Positions 54,941 through 64,000 of a DNA stretch of 64,000 bases are shown here, one piece after another. Both the position numbers and the translations under genes were made by a program. The notes beneath the pieces were generated by a model. It saw nothing but the letters and a program-made list of their open reading frames with translations. It was not told the origin of the DNA and searched no databases. Source of the DNA: Siphonodentalium dalli (Eukaryota > Mollusca > Scaphopoda > Gadilida > Siphonodentaliidae); NCBI GenBank assembly GCA_032622095.1, contig CP136064.1, forward strand, positions 277,663,614 through 277,727,613, in the 5' to 3' direction. The stretch's first letter is position 1, and every line of letters starts with the position of its first letter.

Positions 54941-55260
54941 GGTGTGTGTACTTCAACTAATAAAGCAATTAACGTTTCCAGGTGTGTGTACTTCAACTAA
55001 TAAAGCAATTAACGTGTCCAGGTGTGTGTACTTCAACTAATAAAGCAATTAACGTGTCCAGGTGTGTGTACTTCAACTAATAAAGCAATTAACGTGTCCA
55101 GGTGTGTGTACTTCAACTAATAAAGCAATTAACGTGTCCAGGTGTGTGTACTTCAACTAATAAAGCAATTAACGTGTCCAGGTGTGTGTACTTCAACTAA
55201 TAAAGCAATTAACGTGTCCAGGTGTGTGTACTTCAACTAATAAAGCAATTAACGTGTCCA
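54941..55260. repeat. 40-bp tandem array, exactly eight copies
   Basis: Unit GGTGTGTGTACTTCAACTAA plus TAAAGCAATTAACGTGTCCA; only one visible mismatch (GTTTCCA in copy 1). Each unit holds CCAG/GTGTGT and CTAAT. Confidence 0.95.
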
Positions 55261-55369
55261 GGTGGAAAGTTGCTCTGCATGGAAGAGATTTCTTTTTAGA
55301 TTCTCTCTCTGCAGTCTGCATGCTCATTGTTGCTTATAAGTATGTCTCATCATTTATTTCATAGTCGCT

Positions 55370-55412
55370 AGCATCACAAATTTCATACTCTGGGGACCTC
55401 ATTCTACTTAGG
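55370..55412. repeat. Half copy of palindromic repeat, family D
   Basis: CTAGCATCACAAATTTCATA, CTCTGGGGACCTCATTCTAC. Confidence 0.6.
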
Positions 55413-55490
55413 CCAATATAGCAGTCCTATTTATTGGAGGGAAATGTTCAGATAATAAGTTTAGATAATAACTGGAGCAACATTAAATAG

Positions 55491-55570
55491 CCTGTGCCAA
55501 TGTTGTATATGAGAGTACACCATAGGTCCCCTCGCAAATATAAGAGAATGCATTGGCCTAACAATTTTTT
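55491..55570. mobile_element. Isolated degraded hairpin of the TTAA element type
   Basis: CTGTGCCAATG...CATAGGTCCCCTCGC...AAGAGAATGCATTGGCCTAA; no TTAA ends found. Confidence 0.55.
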
Positions 55571-55800
55571 ATGATTTTTTTATAAAGTTTTCTTACATTC
55601 TATAAAAAGTTTATCATTTATTTCTTATATTCATAAATAATTTTATCATTTTTTATCATTTTTTCTTACATTCTTTAACAATTTTACCATTTGTTATCAT
55701 TTTTTCTTACATTATCAATTTTTATCATTTTTTCTTACATTCTTTAACAATTTTTATCATTTTTTTATCATTATTTCTTACATTCTTTAACGATATTTTA
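55571..55800. repeat. T-rich low-complexity tract
   Basis: Irregular repetition of TTTTTATCATTTTTTCTTAC and ATTCTTTAACAATTTT, resembling an expanded spacer of the family A elements. Confidence 0.7.
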
Positions 55801-56400
55801 ATTTAAAAAAATTCACTTTCATCTTATAACATTCTCCATACCTGAGATACTCATGAAGATCATAATAAAATCAATCCTTTATTTCATTTGTTTAATAATA
55901 CATGAGGATTTTTTTTCTGCATGTAATATAGAGATGATATGATACACAAATTAATCTATTGTCACCAGATTACAACACCACTTCGAAGAGTCTGTTCAAT
56001 GGCTGCACAAATTAATCAATATCAATTAGAATGTTACATCTTTGTAAATAGGTTGAGATTTTGTTCTCAAATCAAGTTGCAAACATCTAGTAATATATAT
56101 AAGGAGAGGTGAGAGGTTAATCTCAGGTAAGTTCACCAATTAGAATAATCATTAGCTATAAATATACATCATATACAACCAGGGAAAGCCCCCACTCCGG
56201 ACGCCGATAAGAAACATGACAGGGATGAATTTATTGAATTTCACTATAACCTACCCGGCCATAGTATATCTAACCTTATGCACCAAATCATTGATACACT
56301 ACCCGAGGACCTGGATAATGATGCAAACACCAAAGTTTGTAAAAATAGGGAAACATACATTTTATTTGTACTCAGAATGCTAATTCCTTATGACTTGAAA
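55801..56400. other. BCL7 intron 5, nothing recognised
   Basis: AT-rich; an open frame from 56278 is short and lacks recognisable content. Confidence 0.35.
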
Positions 56401-56582
56401 TACAGTAATGCCATAAATAATCGACTCCTTAACCACAGCAGAATTATGGGTAACTTTTCAGGATTTAGTTGGAAATATGGCTTGTTGCCATTCATCGGAA
56501 AGCCATATTTCCAATTAAATCCTGAAAAATTACCCATAATTATGCTGTGGTTAAGGAGTCGATTATTTAGAGCATTACTGTA
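56401..56582. mobile_element. Fold-back MITE, family E, complete
   Basis: TA borders, TACAGTAATGCC / GCATTACTGTA ends, arms of about 80 bp; centre shortened compared with 52618. Confidence 0.85.
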
Positions 56583-56864
56583 GAAAGGACTTTTAGTCAC
56601 CTCTCTTATTATCAAGTAATATGTGTCTTTCAACAGCCACCATAAAAAACAATATGATTGTATTATGCTTTCATAGGAAATATAAGCAATCGTACTTGAC
56701 AGGAGCTGCATCAGTCATTCAGTTGAAGTTGGTGATGTTCACCCATTAGTCTCCTCAATTACGCATTTTATCTTATCAAATTAGGGGATATAGAAACTGA
56801 ACAGAAGGGAAAAAGTAACTAATATCAGTGTTAATTTGAGACTTTAGATACTTCCCAGAAGATG

Positions 56865-56995
56865 AGGCCCTATCAGATTGAGGTCCCCAGAGGGTGAATC
56901 TGGTGATGCTAGCCCACTGAGTGGGATAGCATCACTAAATGTCACCCTCTGGGGACCTCATTCTGCAAATGTCAGTCTCACTATTTCAAGGCTTG
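56865..56995. repeat. Palindromic repeat, family D
   Basis: ATTGAGGTCCCCAGAGGGTG / CACCCTCTGGGGACCTCATT arms; ends 30 bases before exon 6. Confidence 0.8.
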
Positions 56996-57023
56996 CTGGC
57001 TCTATTAAAGTCTTCGTTTTCAG

Positions 57024-57197
57024 GTAATACAATCTACACGGAGGAGAATACAAACCAATCACAAGACTCTAACTACAGTGACAGCATTCCATACAACGCC
57101 GCCGGCCAGATAGACGATTCCAACTCAAACATGTCATTTCCAGAAAACAGTAACCATGGTTTCCCTGACGAGTCAAATGATCCAGAAATGAGACTAG
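57024..57197 (+). CDS. BCL7: BCL7 exon 6
   Basis: The acceptor CGTTTTCAG ends at 57023; the donor ACTAG/GTCAGT is at 57197/57198. 57 codons plus flanking bases: GNTIYTEENTNQSQDSNY..., ENSNHGFPDESNDPEMRL. Strongly Asn/Ser/Asp-rich, no hydrophobic core, as expected for the disordered BCL7 tail. Phase 1 on both sides, as in exons 5, 7 and 8. Confidence 0.88.
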
Positions 57198-57389
57198 GTC
57201 AGTGTTCATTTTGCTGAATTGGTCACTCTTACTGGTTTTTAGCTCAACTTGTCAAGTTTGAGCTTTGGCATGGGTTGGTATCCATTGTCCGTCTGTTTGT
57301 CCATCAACAATTTCCATTAACACAGGCTACAGGTCTTACCTTTGGCTGCCAGTGGCCATCTTGGAATTCAAAATTCAATCCATTAGCAT

Positions 57390-58850
57390 CAGCTACATGC
57401 CATACCGTTCGTCTGATCACTATGAAATTTGTCATGGCTGTTGACATTGACATGTAGATTGGAATGAGTCATTTTTGGGGTCACTCTATTCGGCAGAAAA
57501 ACATGGCCGCTGACAGCCATCTTGGATTTCACAATTCAATACATTAACGCGGGCAACAGGCCGTACCACTTGTCTGATGATAATTAAATTTACTCTTTGC
57601 ATGACTAAATCCTTTGGCATAGGCTACAAGTTGTACCTTTGGTCGGATCACTATGAAATTTGTCATGGCTGTTGACATTGACATGTAGATTGGAATGAGT
57701 CATTTTTGGGGTCACTCTATTCGGCCGAAAAACATGGCCGCTGACAGCCATCTTGGATTTCACAATTCAATACATTAACGCGGGCAACAGGCCGTACCAC
57801 TTGTCTGATGATAATTAAATTTACTCTTTGCATGACTAAATCCTTTGGCATAGGCTACAAGTTGTACCTTTGGTCGGATCACTATGAAATTTGTCATGGC
57901 TGTTGACATTGACATGTAGATTGGAATGAGTCATTTTTGGGGTCACTCTATTCGGCAGAAAAACATGGCCGCTGACAGCCATCTTGGATTTCACAATTCA
58001 ATACATTAACGCGGGCAACAGGCCGTACCACTTGTCTGATGATAATTAAATTTACTCTTTGCATGACTAAATCCTTTGGCATAGGCTACAAGTTGTACCT
58101 TTGGTCAGATCACTATGAAATTTGTCATGGCTGTTGACATTGACATGTAGATTGGAATGAGTCATTTTTGGGGTCACTCTATTCGGCAGAAAAACATGGC
58201 CGCTGACAGCCATCTTGGATTTCACAATTCAATACATTAACGCGGGCAACAGGCCGTACCACTTGTCTGATGATAATTAAATTTACTCTTTGCATGACTA
58301 AATCCTTTGGCATAGGCTACAAGTTGTACCTTTGGTCGGATCACTATGAAATTTGTCATGGCTGTTGACATTGACATGTAGATTGGAATGAGTCATTTTT
58401 GGGGTCACTCTATTCGGCAGAAAAACATGACCGCTGACAGCCATCTTGGATTTCACAATTCAATACATTAACGCGGGCAACAGGCCGTACCACTTGTCTG
58501 ATGATAATTAAATTTACTCTTTGCATGACTAAATCCTTTGGCATAGGCTACAAGTTGTACCTTTGGTCGGATCACTATGAAATTTGTCATGGCTGTTGAC
58601 ATTGACATGTAGATTGGAATGAGTCATTTTTGGGGTCACTCTATTCGGCCGAAAAACATGGCCGCTGACAGCCATCTTGGATTTCACAATTCAATACATT
58701 AACGCGGGCAACAGGCCGTACCACTTGTCTGATGATAATTAAATTTACTCTTTGCATGACTAAATCCTTTGGCATAGGCTACAAGTTGTACCTTTGGTCG
58801 GATCACTATGAAATTTGTCATGGCTGTTGATATTGACATGTAGATGGGAA
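57390..58850. repeat. 231-bp tandem array, about six copies, in BCL7 intron 6
   Basis: GGCTACAAGTTGTACC occurs at 57622, 57853, 58084, 58315, 58546 and 58777, a constant 231-bp step. Copies are about 99% identical; the margins (57240-57480, after 58830) are diverged. Unit contains AAAAACATGGCCGCTGACAG. Confidence 0.95.
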
Positions 58851-59020
58851 GGAGTCATTTTGGGGTCATTTGGCAAAAAAACATGGCTGCCAGCAGCTAT
58901 CTTGGATTTCTAAATTCAATTTATCATTTCATTCATTGCTCACCACTAAAATTTGACTTCTTCGCAAAGTTGAAGTACAGTGTCATGGACACTTTCATTA
59001 TGAAATTACTCTATTTTCAG

Positions 59021-59077
59021 CCATGAGTATGGTAAAAGAAGAAGCAACCAAAGGTGAAAAAAGTGAAGACACAAATG
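59021..59077 (+). CDS. BCL7: BCL7 exon 7
   Basis: The acceptor CTATTTTCAG ends at 59020; the donor AAATG/GTATGT is at 59077/59078. It reads A-MSMVKEEATKGEKSEDTN and leaves G for exon 8. VKEE resembles the TKEEP stretch in vertebrate BCL7 tails, but this is weak. Fits the phase of both neighbours. Confidence 0.83.
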
Positions 59078-59446
59078 GTATGTTGTAAATTAAAGACATA
59101 TTATGGACTAATTCGGGTGCGAGAAACTGGTAAGTTAGTACTCGTGTACTATACCAATTGTGGGAATGTAGCATTCTACTAGCATCACCCAATATCTCAA
59201 AGAAATCGACCATACCACTCCATAGATATCATCATCTGAGCTACGCTTCATTGTAAATATTTACATCTCGATTTGGGACGCGACAATCAGCGATAAACTA
59301 ACGCAAATTATTTCGCCATCTAGAGTCATTCCATTCAATTAATATATAATAATGACGGTGTGTGTACTACAAATTATGATTAATATTCGTAAAAACTAAT
59401 TTGAGCAAGATTATTATCCATTTCTATTTGATCACCCTACCGGAAA
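59078..59446. other. BCL7 intron 7, nothing recognised
   Basis: Unique AT-rich sequence. Confidence 0.4.
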
Positions 59447-59661
59447 TTAACCCTTCCATGACTGGAGCTTTCTGACATTTTGTGAAAACCCTGTGCAAAT
59501 GCATTTTATTATATATACGAATCTCCCATAGGGAGCCTATATATATAAGAGAATGCATTGGCCTAACAATATTTACCTTATGGGAGACTTGTATATATAA
59601 GAGAATGCACTGGCACAGGATCTTTAATGCTGCACCAGCCCTGCTCCCTCATGAAAGGTTT
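59447..59661. mobile_element. TTAA element, family B copy
   Basis: TTAACCCTTCCATGACTGGA left end, ATGAAAGGTTTAA right end, degraded hairpins with CTCCCATAGGGAG loop. Confidence 0.8.
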
Positions 59662-60282
59662 AACACGGCTGACCATGATGTTAATCTAAGCTGTTCTGAT
59701 ATCATTGATGAGGCTTGACTTGACAACCCATTCTCCTGGTCATGCAAACCGTATCTCAGAAGGTGCTCACAATCACAATCTGTAAATGGTATGTCATCGC
59801 TGGAAGTAGGATAAACCCCTGGGAGTAGGATAACATTGCGGGGATACAATTTTTATTTTGGCAGAAAAAATGTTAATGAAAATAGAATAATACATTTTAA
59901 GTAGTGTTCAGCGGAATCTGTTCGTCCCTGTACGTTGCGATGACACGATCCGTTCTTACATGGTTGCATACTTTGAGTTATAACACAGCGCCTCAGATTA
60001 ATAATTGCAGCTAGAAAGTTTGATATTGGAATAAATGCAATATTGCAAATGAATCTATCTGTAATATATTAATTCTACGATAATGGCAAATCCCAAAAAC
60101 TAATGCTTTATTGATATAAATACTAGTTTATTTTATGTCGCTTCAAAGATGGTCGCCATCTTTAATCGCTTTAAACAAGAAATGTCATAACATACGCACT
60201 TATTTACCATATAAGGTATATGTTATCCATTACAACGTAGCGGAAGCATTGTAGCCGTCTGAACGTCTTAGTGTTATTGTCT
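59662..60282. other. BCL7 intron 7, nothing recognised
   Basis: AT-rich; no ORF with recognisable content. Confidence 0.4.
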
Positions 60283-60674
60283 TTAACCCTTTACCCAACA
60301 GAAGGGCCCTGTGCCAATGCATTCTCTTATATATGCGAGTCGACCATAGGTCGCCTCGCATATATAAGAGAATGCATTGGCTTAACACATTAAAAATTAT
60401 AAAATTGTTAAAGAATGTAAGAAAAATGGTAAAAAAAAAGATTTTTTTTTAGGCCAATGCATTCTCTTATATATGCGAGGCGACCTATGGTCGACTCGCA
60501 TATATAAGAGAATGCATTGGCACAGGGCATAACTGTAACTATCACAATGTGGTCAAGGAGCCGGTTCCAATGATATCCAACTTTGTATGGTTCTATTGAG
60601 ACAGACCGAAGATATTTTAGGCTGTTGAAGCTTTATTTGGCCGGTTTTGGCCGGTTTGTTGGGTAAAGGGTTAA
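60283..60674. mobile_element. TTAA double-hairpin MITE, family A copy 6
   Basis: TTAA ends and both hairpins intact; spacer carries an expanded A/T run. Confidence 0.88.
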
Positions 60675-60780
60675 TACAATGTACTCAATGTACTCAATGG
60701 ACTCAATGGACTCGTTTGAACATTACCTAAAGGTACACAATCGTCAGATTCCAACTCTTTAGTTATCAGAATCGATTAAT

Positions 60781-61000
60781 TACAGTAATGCCCTAAATAA
60801 TCGACTCCTTAACCACAGCAGAATTATGGGTAACTTTTCAGGATTTAGTCGGAAATATGGCATGTTGCCATTCATCAGAAAGCTCTCCCCGCCGAGAGTT
60901 TTCCGATGAATGGCAACAAGCCATATTTCTGACTAAATTCTGAAAAGTTACCCATAATTCTGCTGTGGTTAAGAAGTCGATTATATGGAGCATTACTGTA
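60781..61000. mobile_element. Fold-back MITE, family E, complete
   Basis: TA borders; arms of about 95 bp around CTCTCCCCGCCGAGAG, the longest centre of the three complete copies. Confidence 0.85.
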
Positions 61001-61059
61001 CTATCAGCAGTCCTTGCTGATTTAGCTATGATGTTCTTGTTGGTGGGGCAAAGAAACGC

Positions 61060-61237
61060 AGTTAATTAACCCATAGGGAGCCTCGCATATACATGTAAGA
61101 GAATGCACTGGCTTACAAGGTCAAGGTAAATATTGTTAGGCCAATGTATTTTCTGATATATGTGAGGTTCCCATCGCATATATAAGAGAATGCATTGGCA
61201 CAGGGTTTTCACAAAATTTCAGAAGCTCCAGTCAGTG
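61060..61237. mobile_element. Degraded family B element
   Basis: CTGGCTTACAAGGTCAAGGT, GCCAATGTATTTTCTGATAT and TTCAGAAGCTCCAGTCA match 52905-53060; TTAACCC remains at the left (61066). Confidence 0.65.
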
Positions 61238-61343
61238 AGAGCTTTCGGATGAATGGCAACAAGCCATATTTCCAACTAAATCCTGAAAAGTTTCCCATAA
61301 TTCTGCTGTGGTTAAGGAGTCGATTATTTAGGGCATTACTGTA
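61238..61343. mobile_element. Single arm of fold-back MITE, family E
   Basis: GAATGGCAACAAGCCATATT to GGGCATTACTGTA; joined directly to the degraded family B element. Confidence 0.75.
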
Positions 61344-61479
61344 CCAAAAAATAATGCTAACCACTGTCAACTCTGGTATCAAAATTTCCAAAACGTGTTA
61401 TATATCATCAACATTTTGTTCTGTGAAATTTGGTGTCGAAGGTATATGTTGGTCGGCACGTCGAATATTTGCAAGGCCG

Positions 61480-61641
61480 CCAACTATTCCAGGTGGTGAA
61501 AAATAACAGATTAAAACAAAATTGATATCTGATAACTGTGAGATTTGATGGGGGGGGTTCCTCGGCTGGAATAAATATTTTTTACCCAAGCCAAAGAAAT
61601 AGTAATTTACAAGCGACAAGTCGGATTCTCTATCTTTAATT
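61480..61641. mobile_element. Degraded copy of the GGTACTCAATC MITE family
   Basis: AATTGATATCTGATAACTGT, GGGTTCCTCGGCTGGAATAA and CAAGCCAAAGAAATAGTAAT match the complete copy at 53101. Confidence 0.65.
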
Positions 61642-61965
61642 ATACCCCATCCCAAAAGATGGGGGTATACTGCATTACATGCGTCCCCCTGTCTGTCTGC
61701 TCATATATCTCAACCATGGGTTATCAGATCTCGGTGAAATTTGGTATGCAGGTTTGGCATCATGAGGGCTTTTAAAAGTGGGTTCATTGATGTTGATCAC
61801 ATTTTCCGTTCAAGAGTTATCCCTCTTTCTTTATCTGAAAATGGATTTCCGTCCGTCGTTTGGTAGAATTGTCCAGTAATTTGTTCGTTCATCACATTTT
61901 ATTTCACAATTTGGTTTCCGACCTGCCCATATTTCAATTTTCAACATAGGGGATATCCTAGTACC
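61642..61965. repeat. Dispersed repeat next to the 26-bp array
   Basis: ATACCCCATCCCAAAAGATG/GGGGGTATAC opens a sequence with TCTCAACCATGGGTTATCAG and GGTGAAATTTGGTATGCAGG, a type of dispersed element common in invertebrate genomes. No ORF. Confidence 0.4.
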
Positions 61966-63567
61966 CATCACCATGACGGTATCCCAGCACCCAAGGCACC
62001 ATGGGGTATCCCAGCACCCATCACCATGGAGGTATCCCAGGACCCGTCACCATGGTGATATCACAGGACCCGTCACCATGTGGGTATCCCAGCATTCGTC
62101 ACCATGGGGTATCCCAGCACCCTTCACCATGGGGGTATCCCAGCACTCGTCACCATGGGGGTATCCCAGCACCCATCACCATGGGGGTATCCCAGCACTC
62201 GTCACCATGGGGGTATCCCAGCACTCGTCACCATGGGGGTATCCCAGCACCCATCACTATGGGGGTATCCCAGCACTCGTCACCATGGGAGTATCCCAGC
62301 ACCCTTCACAATGGGGGTATCCCAGCACCCGTCACGATGGGAGTATCCCAGCACCCGTCACGATGGGAGTATCCCAGCACCCTTCACAATGGGGGTATCC
62401 CAGCACCCGTCACCATGGGAGTATCCCAGCACCTGTCACCATGGGAGTATCCACGCACCCTTCACCATGGGGTATCCCAGCACCCGTCACCATGGGAGTA
62501 TCCAAGCACCCGTCACCATGGGGGTATCCCAGCACTCGTCACCATGGGAGTATCCAAGCACCCGTCACCATAGGGGTATCCCAGCACCCTTCACCATGGG
62601 GGTATCCAAGCACCCTTCACCATGGGGGTATCCCAGCACCCGTCACCATGGGGGTATCCCAGCACTCGTCACCATGGGGTATCCCAGCACCCTTCACCAT
62701 GGGGGTATCCCAGCATCCGAGACACCATGGGGGTTTCCCAGCACTCGTCACCATGGGGATATCCCAGCACCCTTCACCATGGGGGTATCCCATCATCCGA
62801 GGCACCATGGGGGTATCCCAGCATTCGTCACCATGGGGGTATCCCAGCACCCATCACCATGGGGGTATCCCAGCACCTGTCACCATGGGGGTATCCCAGC
62901 ACCCTTCACCATGGGGGTATCCCAACACTCGTCACCATGGGGGTATCCCAGCATTCGTCACCATGGGGGTATCCCAGCATCCGAGGCACCATGGGCGTAT
63001 CCCAGCACCCGTCACCATGGGAGTATCCCAGCATCCGAGGCACCATGGGGGTATCCCAGCACCCTTCACCATGGGGGTATCCCAGCACCCGTCACCATGG
63101 GGGTATCCCAGCACTCGTCACCATGGGAGTATCCCAGCACCCGTCACCATGGGGGTATCCCAGCACCCGTCACCATGGGGGTATCCCAGCACCCATCACC
63201 ATGGGGGTATCCCAGCACCTGTCACCATGGGGGTATCCCAGCACCCTTCACCATGGGGGTATCCCAACACTCGTCACCATGGGGGTATCCCAGCATTCGT
63301 CACCATGGGGGTATCCCAGCATCCGAGGCACCATGGGCGTATCCCAGCACCCGTCACCATGGGAGTATCCCAGCATCCGAGGCACCATGGGGGTATCCCA
63401 GCACCCTTCACCATGGGGGTATCCCAGCACCCGTCACCATGGGGGTATCCCAGCACTCGTCACCATGGGAGTATCCCAGCACCCGTCACCATGGGGGTAT
63501 CCCAGCACCCGTCACCATGGGGGTATCCCAGCACTCATCACCATGGGAGTATCCCAGCACCCGTCTT
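61966..63567. repeat. 26-bp tandem array, about 61 copies, in BCL7 intron 7
   Basis: Unit GTATCCCAGCACCCGTCACC plus ATGGGG, with variants (CCTTC, CTCGT, CATC, and a longer GCATCCGAGGCACC form). The block 62811-63152 is repeated as 63153-63494 with almost no change, a 342-bp higher-order duplication. Long open frames on both strands arise from the lack of stops in the unit and are not taken as genes. Ends 50 bases before exon 8. Confidence 0.95.
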
Positions 63568-63616
63568 GTTCAATTCAGTTCCAGGTTATTGATACTCGTT
63601 AATATTATCTTTCTAG

Positions 63617-63681
63617 ATTCTGTGCAAGCTGATTCCGAAGAATCTCTACCTAAATTAGAACGAGAAGATGAAGACAGCTGA
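63617..63681 (+). CDS. BCL7: BCL7 exon 8, last coding exon
   Basis: The acceptor ATCTTTCTAG ends at 63616. It reads D-SVQADSEESLPKLEREDEDS and stops at TGA 63679-63681. The acidic end with SEESLP fits the acidic tails of BCL7 proteins. Confidence 0.86.
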
Positions 63682-64000
63682 GAAAACTATAATCATGTCA
63701 TTTTTAACAACCCCATTTCTATTGTCACTACAACTGAGAGTCTGGCTTCATACAGCCTCTGATCTATAAACAAGGCATTTCAGTTATATTCAAGATTGTA
63801 GCCGAAGGTCACATGTGTATCACAATGTGTGATCTGATGGACAATGACATCAACACAACATAATATCTCACTGAGGTCAATATAAATAAATTGCTAGATT
63901 TACATTAGTTTTCAGAAAAATGGGGCGGGATGGCGAAATTAACTTTTGATATTTATTCTTTCTAACATAAATGGTCATGGACAGTTCCAGATATTGAAGC
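63682..64000 (+). promoter_or_regulatory. BCL7 3' UTR with AATAAA at 63885-63890
   Basis: About 200 bases of AT-rich sequence after the stop lead to AATAAA, a plausible polyadenylation signal. No other gene is seen before the window end. Confidence 0.5.

Larger units (their letters stand above)
20691..63681 (+). other. BCL7: BCL7-family gene, eight coding exons (whole gene)
   Basis: BCL7 proteins are accessory subunits of the SWI/SNF (BAF) chromatin remodeller; the conserved N-terminal segment is known to contact the nucleosome. Exons at 20691-20878 (with scaffold gap), 35073-35131, 37766-37788, 43518-43635, 48067-48159, 57024-57197, 59021-59077 and 63617-63681 have canonical GT/AG borders and compatible phases throughout, giving about 226 residues, close to vertebrate BCL7A-C. 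Residues 1-51 are the conserved domain (RSVRAETRS, DIDKVRKW, EKKWITIGDTTMRIFKWMP, then VTD); the rest is Ser/Asp/Glu/Asn-rich and probably disordered. The gene spans 43 kb because introns are packed with repeats. Exons show no disabling change, so the locus looks functional. Confidence 0.93.

Noticed and set aside
56278-56711. Pair of open frames on opposite strands with similar peptide ends
   Set aside because: Caused by the fold-back MITE at 56401-56582.
61973-63681. Three overlapping + strand open frames of 326-539 codons
   Set aside because: All come from the stop-free 26-bp array. The only real coding part is exon 8, in a spliced phase.
1-64000. tRNA, rRNA or snRNA genes
   Set aside because: No clover-leaf box A/box B pair or rRNA core sequence was noticed; a covariance-model scan would be needed to exclude short ncRNAs.

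Overview
The window is genomic DNA of a multicellular animal, most likely a marine lophotrochozoan such as a mollusc. This rests on host genes with spliced exons (a BCL7-family gene, and the 3' end of a laccase-type multicopper oxidase), an AT-rich background, very repeat-dense introns, a Polinton/Maverick-type element, and many hAT-, piggyBac- and mariner-like non-autonomous elements. The exact phylum cannot be fixed from the sequence alone. One 100-N scaffold gap lies at 20728-20827.

Region 1 (1 to about 10990) is the right-hand part of a Polinton/Maverick (adintovirus-like) element, all genes on the + strand: protein-primed DNA polymerase B (broken), an F-box-like ORF (broken), A32/FtsK-type packaging ATPase (intact), two small basic GGFL proteins, a conserved structural-type protein, a DDE integrase with chromodomain (broken), a small membrane protein (broken), minor capsid/penton (broken), a pVI-like protein (intact), the double jelly-roll major capsid protein (intact), a Cys/His ORF (intact) and an adenain-like protease (broken, catalytic Cys replaced). 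Many breaks sit in homopolymer runs. The element's left end is outside the window.

Region 2 (11-20.5 kb) holds a decayed ORF of unknown kind, direct repeats, a GC-rich palindrome block, a LINE-type tail relic, the two last exons of a laccase-like multicopper oxidase, and several MITEs, among them a 587-bp poly-C/GCGCAATT element with a 6-bp target duplication.

Region 3 (20691-63681) is one host gene on the + strand: a BCL7-family subunit of the SWI/SNF (BAF) chromatin remodeller, about 226 residues in eight exons with consistent splice phases. The first 50 residues are the conserved BCL7 N-terminal domain; the rest is Ser/Asp/Glu/Asn-rich. Its introns carry nearly everything else: nested hAT elements, six copies of a TTAA-flanked double-hairpin MITE, about fifteen copies of a palindromic repeat, fold-back mariner-like MITEs, a Crypton recombinase relic, and at least nine different tandem arrays.

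The most striking feature is in BCL7 intron 2. The exon 2/intron 2 junction itself has been amplified into 60 head-to-tail copies of a 22-bp unit, each carrying a consensus 5' splice site (CAG/GTGAGT) in the sense orientation. The 3' end of the same intron carries five tandem copies of a 55-bp unit ending in the polypyrimidine tract of the exon 3 acceptor, and the exon 5 donor is also duplicated inside another array. Only the first donor of the 60 gives a full-length reading frame.
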